Positions 37,284 through 47,566 of a stretch of 64,000 bases of DNA are shown here, in pieces (the first letter of the stretch is position 1; every line of letters begins with the position of its first letter). The translations under genes and the position numbers were made by a program. This stretch comes from Sialis fuliginosa (taxonomy: Eukaryota; Arthropoda; Insecta; Megaloptera; Sialidae): assembly GCA_961205875.1 (NCBI GenBank), contig OY540809.1, positions 25,494,267-25,558,266 on the forward strand, written 5' to 3'. The notes beneath the pieces are model-generated. The model did no database searches, had not been told where the DNA came from, and was given only the letters and a program-made list of their open reading frames with translations.

Positions 37284-39173
37284 AATTTAAACAAAACACT
37301 GTTTTTTAAAATAAATTGAGATAAATCTTTGTAAAGAAATATTTTACAACAAACGTTGTAGACCTATATTATAGGAAAATGAATGTTCTACAAAAAATAT
37401 TCTATAAAATTTTCACGTAACATGTGTTGTTCTTGAGATATCTTGAAAAATAAATATTTTGGGGTGGCACCCCTCCCTCTAACACACGATTTTGATGATT
37501 TTGAAATGGGACCGTTCTTAAGCCAGACCCAACCATCCGACCAAGTTTCAATAATATCGGTTCAGTGGTTCATGAGTAATGCATGACAAGGATTCAGGGG
37601 ACAGACGGACGGACGGACAGACAGACAGACATGGAACGAAAAGTATTTGTCTTGACGTGAAACGGTAAGACCAATTTAAAATTTTGAAATCGGAGAAAAT
37701 TTTTTTTGTCTCAATCTAAAACGATCACAAAGCTTCTCGTATCTTCGATATTGCGAGGAAGCAAAATTAACAAGAATATTTATAGCTTGGCGCGATCCTA
37801 CACACCCCAACCTTTTTTTTTTAAATATTACATCATAAATTTTAAGACTGTCAAATGCCCTAAGATCGTCGAGACTTCCTTCCCCTATTATTAACAAATT
37901 AAAATTGATAATTTAACAAATAAGTTGATTAGTTAATATCTCAGCTAATACTTTATTAAAGGTTTTCTGGGTTGCTCAATAAGGATTTGTTAGCAGCTAT
38001 CAAATAATCGATTTTTCTTGGATTTAAAAAAAAATTAACATTGCTGATATTTAGCTATATTTTCAGCTTAATCTGATTTAACAGATCGACAAAAAATTTA
38101 AAGATTTAAAAAAAGTTTACTCAAAAATTACAGTCTGTACATTGATTTGAACCAAAAAAGTCACGTATGCTCTATTGTGCGCCGCCCCACCTGGCCTGGC
38201 GCCCTGGGCGGTCACTCTGATTCGCCCTCCCCTAAAGGCGGCGCTGTATCCATTCTAATATTATAAATGCGAAAGTGTGTCTGTCTGTTACATTTTCACG
38301 ACTAAACCGCTTAACCGATATTGATGAAATTTGGCAGGGAGATTGCTTGCATTCTGAGGAAGGACATAGGCTACTTTGTAAACATTTTTGAAAAAGGTAT
38401 CCCGAAAAATTTATTAGTTAAAAAAATTACATTAGTATGTATGTGTGACCTTTTTTATCGACTGTAACAGGAATTACCTAATCTTCTACTTATTATTCTT
38501 CACTGGTGACAGCTTATACCTATACCTAAAATTTTACGCAAACCATTTAAGTATATTTATATATATAAAGCTCAACGTGTCTCTGTCTGTCTGTCTGTCT
38601 CTGTAAAAAAAAATGTCAGTGCTGATTTTTTTTAGAAACGTGGTCAGAAAAAAGGCAATTCAATTACATCTGGTAATTTTTTTTTAAACTGAGAGAGCAA
38701 AAAAAATGTTGTAATTCTTTAACTCCCTCCAAAAGTGATAATCCGTCGAAAATCCTGACGGCCCGCGATAAGATGTGGGAGCCATAATATGTTGCATTTG
38801 AATTAATTGCACAATAACGGAGTGTATCTATATATTTATATAGTTTATACTGTGAATTAATTAGTATTGACGATTATATTATTAATTATCAATCAAGGTC
38901 TAAGAGTCAGCTGTTACTCTTGTTAGTTCTTGAACTGTACTGTACATTATTAAACACAGTAAACACAAGATTGAAAACAGTAATACTTTGTCCGCTAAAG
39001 ATATTACAAATAAGATATAGTTACATTTTCTATTTATAATTATTAGGTATATAGTTTTAGTTTCAACGGAACATTTTATAAACCTTTAAAATCTGTAAGT
39101 AGATACATATTGTATTTTATTATTTAATATTTAAAATCAATAATTCAATATACTTAATTATGTATTTTAAAAT
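37284..39173. other. Intergenic with simple repeats and transposon ends
   Basis: At 37600-37632 lies a GACGGACGGACAGACAGACA-type simple repeat that follows a conserved-looking stretch (GGTTCAGTGGTTCATGAGTA), as seen at the end of dispersed repeats. Near 38170-38250 is a GC-rich segment (GGCGCCCTGGGCGGTC) resembling an element end. At 38255-38400 a Helitron-like or other dispersed repeat start is likely (CTAATATTATAAATGCGAAA). A (TCTG)n tract is near 38580-38605. Assignments are by resemblance only. Confidence 0.4.
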
Positions 39174-39634
39174 AAGGTAGTGGCACCAGTCTTGGGAAGG
39201 GCCCCAATAATGATAAATTTTTAATTAAATGTACTGAATTAGAAATATTTGTTGGTATTTGATTACTACCATTTCTGAATATTAATCTATATACATTTAA
39301 CTGTCTTACAGCGTGATTTTGACAATTCTTTCTTTTATATCTTTTTTGTCGTAGTACTTATCATTTTGTATAAATCATAAGCAAGTGTTCATCACTGCGT
39401 GCGCATTACTGGTTTTACTTTATCCATTACCGGAGAAAAAATATAAACAAAATAAAAGGCTTTAATTTAAAAAACAAACTATATTTGCGGACTTTGGTAA
39501 TTAAATTGATTAAATAAAGAGTTACTTGTTTTATTAGTAACATGAGTTGCTGAGAATTACAAAAAATAAGCCCGTCAATCACAAAAACAGTAAACCTTGA
39601 TCTTATAGCGGCCATAATTGGTGCCAGTACCTTA
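39174..39634. mobile_element. TIR element 'GGTACTGGCACCAG', copy 1, next to the SDR gene
   Basis: Ends AAGGTAGTGGCACCAGTCTT and GTGCCAGTACCTT. It ends about 74 bp before the SDR start codon, so it lies in the promoter or 5' untranslated region. It lacks about 100 bp of the middle compared with copy 2 (42291-42843). Both copies keep a minus-strand frame of 60-62 codons starting MAA at the inverted repeat. Confidence 0.8.
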
Positions 39635-39707
39635 TATTAATTGTTAAATTTCTTTACTGCACATTATAAATTATAGGTTAGATCAAATCCAGTCATTAGC
39701 AATAATA

Positions 39708-42700
39708 ATGTTCGAAATAAAAGGAACCAATGCTATTGTAACAGGCGGTGCTTCTGGAATTGGCTATCAATGTGTTAAATATTTACTAGAAAAAGGAGCA
39801 AAAGTAAGAAACTATGGATAAATATCTATACTAGAGGTGTACCGGAATGCCTCCCGGAATTCACGGCTATCGTCACTACTGTTATATTTTAAATTAAAAT
39901 GCATAGATTATTATCTTAAATTAATATAACATTATTTTATATAGTATTTCTTTAAGATAATACATTAAATTATAAAAATTGTGTTTTCTACATGTTCTGT
40001 AATTTTTAACGTTCTTTTCGATCGAATGTAATTACATTTATAGTGTCAATGATAATATAATATAAAAATAATAATAATATAATAGTAGTGACGTTAAAAT
40101 ATTCACTTTAAATCTACATCATGAGTTCCGACCGGAATTCCGGTGCGCCTCTAATATATACCTATAATATAACTTATAATTTATAATCAATTGATTTCTT
40201 TACATACATTGCAATTTACAGAATATAGCTATTTTTGATATATCGAGCACAACTGGCGAAGCCATTGAAACTGAGTTGAATAGAGAATATGGATCTAAAG
40301 TACATTTCTTTTGTATGGATGTATCAAATGAAGATATGTTTAAAGGTAGGTAATAATATTTAATAGTTTTTATCTTGATCAAATCATTCCTGCATTTTAA
40401 ATTTTGTATTAAGTTAATTTTTGAATATATAAAAATACATTTATAGTTTAAGATTGTATGGAAGAGGGCTATCAACAGTGGCGTAGTTAAGAGAACGTGG
40501 CCCCGCCCGCAAAATTTTTCGGGGGCCCTCTATTAAAAAAAAAATTAAGTCTCCCTAAATTCAATGTTGTGTTCTTGTTATTCATAAAAATTAGCATTTG
40601 TTTAAACAAAAATGTCTATTAATCAAAATTTATCTACAAACCATGTCTTGTTTTACTCGTCCAAATTAATATTTTTAGTATATACATATTGTAAGTACAC
40701 CGGGGGCCTTAAGACGGGATTGTGACAAAGTGCTTCTTAAATAAGAATTTTATTTAACATATTTGTGTAATTTTTATTTTATTATTAGTTTTTTATGCGT
40801 ATTCATTCATTTCGCTAAACCGATTTGGATGAAATTTTGAATATAGTGTGAAAATTGTCAACCCGATAACTCAATATAATTGTCAAGGTGTGGGATATTA
40901 AAAAAAAATTATAACGAATATGAAATTTTACAAAATTAAAAATATATTAGGTTCAACTAACTTTTACTGCTTACGTTTTTAGAGGGATTTAAAAAAGTTA
41001 TAGAAAAATATGGTTCACTTAAAATAATAATCAATGCTGCAGGTATATTTAATGACTTCAACTGGAAAAAAGCAATAAATGTTAATTTGGTAAGTGATCA
41101 ATATAATTCATTCGTTTATAACTATATACAGATAGGACTCCTATAAGTTCGAACAATTTAAGTTCGATTTCCCCTACATCGGAGGAGAAGTTGTTTCCCT
41201 CACTACTTACCGTTTTTTCATTGAGTATGCGCAAACAGACGAAAAAAACAATATGTAATCAAATACCTACATTAATATTTAAATAAAACTCAAATATAGT
41301 CACTATATCTTTTTCTGAAGACGCCATATATTACAAATGATGAACTGTCAGATAACTTTTCAATTTTACCACCAGAGTGTCACGTGGGTTATGTTAGATC
41401 GCTCTGAGTAAAGTGTGCAAATTTTAGGTCCTGTAGCTTAGAACTTATAGGAGTTCTACTGTATTTTCAATTTATTTTGTTATTTCAGACTTCACTAATA
41501 AGAAGTACCATCATGGGGATAGAACATATGGGTATACATGCTGGGGGCAAAGGGGGAGTTATTATTAATATATCATCAGTGTCTGGGTTATATCCTTATC
41601 ATTCACTACCTGTTTACTCTGCCACTAAATTTGGCGTTGTTGGAGCTTCAAAGGCTTTTGGGGTAACTATTTAAGAAAATATAACTTTTTATAATATAAT
41701 ATACAGGCTGGTTCGGTTTGGGTCATTGTGACTAAAAAATTCTAGAGAAGGGGAGGGGGGTCTATTTTCAACACACTCTGAGCTACAGGGTTCCTTCAGA
41801 GTAGTACTTACAAACAAAAATTATCTCATAACTTCCAAAGTAACGTAACTGGCTAAAATATGTTAGTTAATTACCTATGAAATTGTCACATTGTGGTTTC
41901 TCTAGTTACGTTACTTTGGAAGTTATGAGATTTTCTGAAGGAATTTTTTAAACATCCTGTAGTTCAGAAGGTGTTGAAGATAGAGACCCCCCTTCCCTTA
42001 CAATATTTTACTCACAATGAGCCAGAGAATCAGCTCCTAAAATATATGTTTCCCAAACCGGACCATTCTGTATAAATAAATATGTAAAAATCATTTTAGG
42101 ACCCTAAAAATTATAAGTTTACAAAAGTTCGAGTAATATCTATATGCCCAGCTCTAACAAATACTTCAATGACTTCCGATGTCGATATTGATTCAAAATT
42201 TTTATGGAAAGAATTAAAGACAGATACATTTAAACAAAGGCTTATGACCGAAGGACAAAGGTAAAACGTTTACAATTTCAGTTTATGAATAAGGTACTGG
42301 CACCAGTCTTGGATATGACCCCAGTAATGGCTATTTTTTAATTAAATGTACTGAATTAGAAATATTTGTTGATATTTGATTACTACCATTTTTGAATATT
42401 AATCTATAAACATGTAACTGTCTTACAGCGTAATTTGATGCCAATCGGCCAATGGGTGTTAAAATGGTGGACATTTAAACTAATTATTAGTATAATTTAT
42501 TTATTAATTATTATATTGCCTTACATTGTTTCAAATTTGACGATTCTTTCTTTTATATCTTTTGTGTCGTAGTACTTATCATTTTATAATCATTAGCAAG
42601 TGTCCATCATTGCGCGCTCATTACTGGTTTTAGTTTATCCATTACTGGAGAAAAAATAAACAAAATAAAAGGCTATAATAAAAAAAATTATATTTGCGGA

Positions 42701-43159
42701 CTTTGGTAATAAAATTGATTAAATAAAGATTTACTTGTTTTATTAGTAACACGAGCTCATGAGAATTACAAAAAATAAGCCCGTCAATCACAAAAACAGT
42801 AAACCTTGCTTTTAAAGCGGCCAAGACTGGTGCCAGTACTTTATTTCAAAATAGAATAGTGAATTTTTATTGAGACAATATTAGATTGTCATTAGTAAAA
42901 TTCAGTTCCAAAAACCAAAACGAGACATACCTGACTGTTGTTTTGTCTCGTCTCGTTTCCAGCCCTAATACCTGGTGGATAAAATACATTATTAAAATAA
43001 TTAATATACACGACATTTATTATTTTTAGATCAGAAAGTGTAGCTATTGGAATAATGTCTGTAATAGAAACTGCTAGTTCGGGTACAATTTGGCTTTGTA
43101 AAGACGATAAGCCACCACAGGAAGTAAATATTAAATCTTGGATAGATATGAAATTGTAA
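39708..43159 (+). CDS. Short-chain dehydrogenase/reductase, 15-PGDH-like
   Basis: Complete six-exon gene for a 263-residue NAD(P)-dependent oxidoreductase: 39708-39803, 40222-40345, 40983-41089, 41489-41662, 42100-42260 and 43030-43159. All introns are GT-AG with matching phases. Residues 12-19 (TGGASGIG) bind the cofactor. D38 at the end of the second strand favours NAD over NADP. NAAG (91-94) follows, and N108, S139, Y152 and K156 (YSATK) form the catalytic tetrad. CPALTNT near residue 200 fits the PG/T motif. Length and residue spacing match human 15-hydroxyprostaglandin dehydrogenase within one position, the family annotated in insects as 15-PGDH-like or alcohol dehydrogenase-like. The substrate cannot be told. 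No membrane or targeting signal, so it is probably cytosolic. Every intron and both flanks contain inserted elements. Confidence 0.92.
39832..40153. mobile_element. hAT-like MITE in SDR intron 1
   Basis: 322 bp with ends TAGAGGTGTACCGGAAT and ATTCCGGTGCGCCTCTA. The flanking 8-mers ATCTATAC and ATATATAC differ by one base, consistent with a hAT-type 8-bp target duplication. It fills most of intron 1. Confidence 0.75.
40476..40740. mobile_element. Truncated hAT-like element in SDR intron 2
   Basis: Starts CAGTGGCGTAGTTAAGAGAA followed by a GC-rich stretch with GGCCCCGCCCGC, a typical hAT-type terminus. A matching right end was not found; GGGGGCCTTAAGACGGG near 40700 may be part of it. Confidence 0.5.
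41129..41461. mobile_element. Pogo/Tigger-like MITE in SDR intron 3
   Basis: 333 bp with ends CAGATAGGACTCCTATAAGT and CTTATAGGAGTTCTACTG, flanked by TA at 41127-41128 and 41462-41463. The CAGTAGAACTCC-type terminus is characteristic of Tigger/pogo elements. It ends 27 bp before exon 4. Confidence 0.8.
41704..42070. mobile_element. Foldback MITE in SDR intron 4
   Basis: 367 bp with ends CAGGCTGGTTCGGTTTGGG and CCCAAACCGGACCATTCTG, flanked by TA. The arms pair over much of their length (GGGGGGTCTATTTTCAACAC and its partner), with a central palindrome AACTTCCAAAGTAACGTAAC. It ends 29 bp before exon 5. Confidence 0.85.
42291..42843. mobile_element. TIR element 'GGTACTGGCACCAG', copy 2, in SDR intron 5
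   Basis: 553 bp with ends AAGGTACTGGCACCAGTCTT and AAGACTGGTGCCAGTACTT. Same family as 39174-39634 and in the same orientation. It starts about 30 bp after exon 5. Non-autonomous; superfamily not assigned. Confidence 0.85.
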
Positions 43160-43182
43160 ATCAAAATGTTACGTCTTAATAG

Positions 43183-43661
43183 CAGTGGCGAAGCGTCCTT
43201 GGAAGCAGGGAAACAATACTTCCCTTACTTTATCGGCGAATTAATACAAAACTGTTAATAACAAATAATTTCACAATATTATTAGAATATTCATCTTTAT
43301 GCGCAAATCAAACATTTTAACCAAAAATCAAAAAAAGCATTTATTTACACGCTCAATTATAAAACTATAATACCTCTACGTCTTATTTTCTTGTATTTTA
43401 GTCGATATTTGTATGACGAGTTGAAGTTCACTGCAGGAAATTTCACTAAAAAATTTCAACTCGTCATAGAAATATCGAATAAAATACAAGAAAATAAGTA
43501 AAAGCTTGAACTTAAAGTGTTTTATAACTAGTTTTTTTTTAATAGGAGGGGGAGGATTCGATAAGCCCATTGTTAAAACGGGTTTTACCTACTTATTTAT
43601 TTTTATGAAACATTTTGACAAAATATGCTTCCTTTATTAAAAATTTCACGCCTCGCCACTG
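43183..43661. mobile_element. hAT MITE directly after the SDR stop codon
   Basis: 479 bp with ends CAGTGGCGAAGCGTC and CGCCTCGCCACTG. A perfect 8-bp duplication, CTTAATAG, lies at 43175-43182 and 43662-43669, diagnostic for hAT. A strong hairpin occupies 43385-43495. It begins 24 bp after the SDR TAA. No AATAAA lies between, so the mRNA must extend into or through it. The family also provides the shell of the nest at 16291-18852. Confidence 0.9.
43478..43483 (+). terminator. Possible MITE-supplied polyadenylation signal for the SDR gene
   Basis: AATAAA inside the hAT MITE, about 320 bases after the SDR stop codon. It is the first such hexamer found downstream, but lies in a hairpin arm, and usage is untested. 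Confidence 0.3.
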
Positions 43662-43703
43662 CTTAATAGTAAATATAGTTTACAATAATTAGTAATATAG
43701 TTA

Positions 43704-43896
43704 TCATAGACTTGTAGAATGAGCATTCCTTATCCAGCTGTGAAGTAAATATTTGGCGAAAAAGTGAGAGCTCTTTCTAGAATTTTAATTGACTTACAGA
43801 AAAGAGACAGGTATTGGCCGAACAGTCGGTTTGTCTCTTTCAAGAAAGTGATCAATTTTGTGAGGCTATTGCTCAGTCCATTCTATAAGTCTGTGA
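43704..43896. mobile_element. Short TIR element with TA duplication
   Basis: 193 bp with ends TCATAGACTTGTAGAATG and CATTCTATAAGTCTGTGA, flanked by TA on each side. Mariner-type MITE; non-coding. Confidence 0.75.
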
Positions 43897-44110
43897 TAGT
43901 TATTTATGGTGAAACTAAAGAAATATTAAATTGAATTTTATAATTGTAAAATCATATAATGTTATGGAACTGAGGTGTTTTATTATTATCGTTGTTGTAA
44001 TTATTCAAATTAAAAATATACATATGTCACAAATATTATTAATAAAAATGTTATAAGACTGATATAAAACCGATGTTATATTATAAAATTGCAGTCAATA
44101 TCTTTAACTG

Positions 44111-44271
44111 TTATTCTTTTTTGTTTTATAAAATAAGGACTGCATCGAGATAGGTACATGAAATTCGGTATTATTGTACATTAAACTCTCCTCTTCAAAA
44201 ACAAATATGACGCCACTCTCAATTCTTATTCGGTCCCAATTTTATAAAACAAAAAAGAATCGTGCGGACGC
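44111..44271. repeat. Hairpin with 20-bp perfect ends
   Basis: ATTCTTTTTTGTTTTATAAA at the left is repeated inverted at the right end, with about 115 bp between. Probably a small MITE. Confidence 0.65.
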
Positions 44272-45357
44272 CAATTTTTTTGTTATCGTCCAATATTCGT
44301 TGATTTTGGCTTCCCATTACATAAAAACGTGTTGAAATGGTTACTTTTGTGAAAATTATTGAATATCTCAGAAAGTATGGGGTTCAGACATAAGTTTACC
44401 CTTATACAAATTGAAAAGGAGAAAAAAACCCATCGAATAGTGAAATAAAAAAAGGGTAGTCACATTTGAAAAAATAAGTTTTAATATTTTGAAGATTGCA
44501 AACTTCGGCATTTTTTTATTAACACCCTGTAGACGTAAATTAAAATTGTTTATTATCAAAATGTTACTCTTTACCTGGACTAACATTATTGCTAAAAAAA
44601 TTCATCACTTAAAAAAACGAGGTCGCTACGATTTTTTATAGTTGAGCCTGAATATAAATTATTTTTCGGAAAAAAATTCTAATTTGGCAACACTGTCACT
44701 GAATTAAAAAATGAACAGACGTTTATGTAGAGGTTAAAAAATGACATCGGAAGACATAAAACGTTATAGGGTATTCCATTAAAATTTCTTTTGTTTTTGT
44801 ATACCGCAATTTTTTTTTTATTTTTACTTTGAAAATCGAAAATGAAACAAAATTTTTTTTTTCCAATATTCTTCGATGGTTGAATTGATTAAAAGTAATA
44901 AATTTACAGAAAAAAATTATATTAAAAAAATTACGAATAGAAAATAATAATTAAGAAGTAAATTTTTTAACAAAAAAAATTGTTTTCATTTTCGAAAAAT
45001 CTGAATAAATTATATGTTATCGAGAGGTACATGAGCTTTGAAAAAAAAATTATTTCATAATTGTGTTCGAAAAGCATCATAGTTAAAAAAAATAAAATAA
45101 TATAAAATAATTTTTTTTCCAGGGTTAATACCAATAAATATTGCTTTAATTTCTTTTGAGAAGCTTTTTATAGGCCTCTGAAACATATAAATTTTTTATC
45201 AAAATCGGTTTATCCAATCCGAAGAAATTTTTTATTTTATTTTCAGAAGCTGAAATTTTCAGGATCTCAGTATTTTTATAGTATCAACATATCCTGAAAA
45301 TTTCAATCCAATATCTTTCGGGGGCAATTTTCATATGCTTATCCCCCTATGCCCTTT
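44272..45357. other. AT-rich stretch, nothing recognised
   Basis: Long A and T runs with no open frame of interest. The text resembles diverged foldback arms seen elsewhere in the window, but no partner arm was found. Confidence 0.35.
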
Positions 45358-45640
45358 AAATACATTTTTTTAAGTTTGTCTATTTTCTTTACTGTCTAGC
45401 ATTAATTAAGTAGGATTGCAGCAATTATATCATACTCGTAAAACAAATTCGTAAGAGAAATAGATATAAATGAAATTATATACTAATTGGAAATAAATGA
45501 AGTTTCGCAATGTTTTTAAGGGTGTCCAACTTTTATTCACTCCTTTATTTTAATATAAAAAGTGCTACATTTTCACAACTTTTCTTCCTTTGTTCTTCGT
45601 TTCATGAGGCACGTTTTTCCATCCCGTAGTTATTATAGAC
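45358..45640 (+). repeat. Dispersed 280-bp repeat, copy 2
   Basis: Matches 35933-36215 in the same orientation with few substitutions and one ATATCATACTCG difference. It is followed directly by GACTAGCTGGGCCCGCG, a different repeat start. Confidence 0.85.
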
Positions 45641-46040
45641 TAGCTGGGCCCGCGTGGACTACGGAATTATTGTTTAGGACTTCAAAAATATATAGTTGAA
45701 TTAAGTACAAGCACGATTAGTTATTATTGTAATAAAAACCAAACAACACTTAAATTACCTACCTAACAAAAGCGAATCAGAACAAAAAGTAAAAATAATT
45801 TTTGTTCTATTTAAAAGTTAATTATTGAAAACAAAATAAACAATTGACAATCAAAAGAATATCGGCCAGTTCCCTCTGCCATGCGTCTACTTGGCACACC
45901 CCTCGCCGCACCCCGCGACAGGGGTCGCCATCGCGCGAATAATATGTTCCCGTATATACATATATTTCGATATTTTTTAAACTATACAACCAAATTGGAT
46001 GCTGTAAAGGGCAAATTATATCTACATTAAGTATTTATGA
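45641..46040. repeat. Dispersed repeat with GC-rich block, class unknown
   Basis: Begins CTAGCTGGGCCCGCGTGG and includes a GC-rich portion (45890-45945, CCCCTCGCCGCACCCCGC). The opening resembles widespread insect repeats starting near CTAGCTGACCCGGC. The class could be Helitron or non-LTR; not determined. Confidence 0.4.
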
Positions 46041-47326
46041 CGATGAAATCATTTATTTCGATAATGTTTTGCAGGTCATCAGTCCACGTAAACAGAACCC
46101 AAATATTTTTAATTTTCTTTGTAACATAAAAGCAGCCATTGTGGCTTAAATACAAAAGTTAGGTGTCGCGGACTTTATTGTAGAACTTTTGATTCTACAC
46201 AATTCTTTAATAAATTATTTTGTTCAATACTGAACGGTTTAGGCAACGAAAGTCATGTCTCTCAATTCAACGTATCATAAAAAGTTAGACATTTTAAGTG
46301 ATTTATTTGTTTAAATTAACGCCTAAAAGGCTCTCACAACCAAACTATTGTTTTTATAAAAATAAGTTAAATGTTAATTTTATGGGAAATTTAATTCTCT
46401 ATAAAAATAGTCTAGAAAGGTATAAGTGTAAATGCAATGAGTTGAAACTTACATATAAACGTTTTAAATTTATTTTTTTTAAATAAAAATCAACATTTTA
46501 ACATCAATTTTCTATAAATATCAATTAAATAGCACTACTACTGAGGTGTCGGAAAAGGAATGACCGGCCGATAACTAGCATTATTAGAATATAATTTTAT
46601 TCTCTACAAAATGACGTCCTTAAATTTTTGTTATCAGTTATCATGAATTAGTAATACCATCTTTAATACTAAAGGGTAATTTTTTCATGTTATTTAAATA
46701 GGAAACAAGACCCCCTTTGTGGCACCTCTTAAAATTGAACTACAGGTTAATCCTTGTGCGGGGATTTATTTTAGGTCATAAATTACCTTATTTCATAACG
46801 AGAGCAAGGAAAAATCAATTTTTTTACACACCCTAATTAACATCTTGTGATATTTTAAATTTACTTTCCTGAAAAATAAGCTGTAGTGTCATCTGCTTTT
46901 ACCAAATTGGTATTGACGATACATTTAATCCAATAAAGGATGTTATTGTAATGAATGGAATTGTAACAACCTGGCTTTTCATAATTTGGAATTTCATTTG
47001 TCAATTTAGTACAATTATCACATATAATCCATACACGTAACCTGGATATTATTATAGTGGCGTCCAATTAGAAGGTTTATGTGGTATTTGAATCGGTATA
47101 TCCATATATTGAAACAATGTTAGTTGGTATGTGTTTCGATTTCGCACGAAATCTTCTTTAGGAATCTTGATACTAGACTGTTAGTCCTGCTTCCGGCTCC
47201 GTACCACTATTATTCACAAATTTAAATAGTGGTATCATATTAATGTACTCGTATAATATATATAAATTCAAGTGTAATTCAAACTACGAAGAAAAAAAAG
47301 TATTGACTTATTTTTACTACATTCAC
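46041..47326. other. Intergenic, nothing recognised
   Basis: AT-rich. The open frames at 46298-46486 (plus) and 46861-47067 (minus) have no motifs I recognise. The latter has a slightly more balanced composition (NLVKADDTTAYFSGK) but no start context or splice support. Confidence 0.4.
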
Positions 47327-47566
47327 CTTGGGTTTGCATAAAGCAAAATTAATCACGATTAGTTAATCAGTTGTTTTAAAACCATTATTACGTTAATACC
47401 TAAAAAACAATCACATTTATGATAACTTTTATAAGGTAAAAAATGATCATATTTAGTGAATTGTTCATTTACAAATCGAAATTAAGTTTAGAATTAACAT
47501 TAATCATGGTTTGAAAACAACTGATTAACTAATCGTGGTTAATTTTGCTTTATGCAACCCAGGGTC
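47327..47566. mobile_element. MITE family 'CCTTGGGTTGCA', copy 2
   Basis: Inverted repeats begin CTTGGGTTTGCATAAAGC and end TTTATGCAACCCAGGG. TCAC flanks both sides. It aligns end to end with 18246-18480. Confidence 0.82.

Noticed and set aside
38160-38600. A definite Helitron
   Set aside because: The start resembles common insect repeat ends, but no CTRR end with hairpin and no Rep/helicase sequence was found, so only a resemblance is noted.
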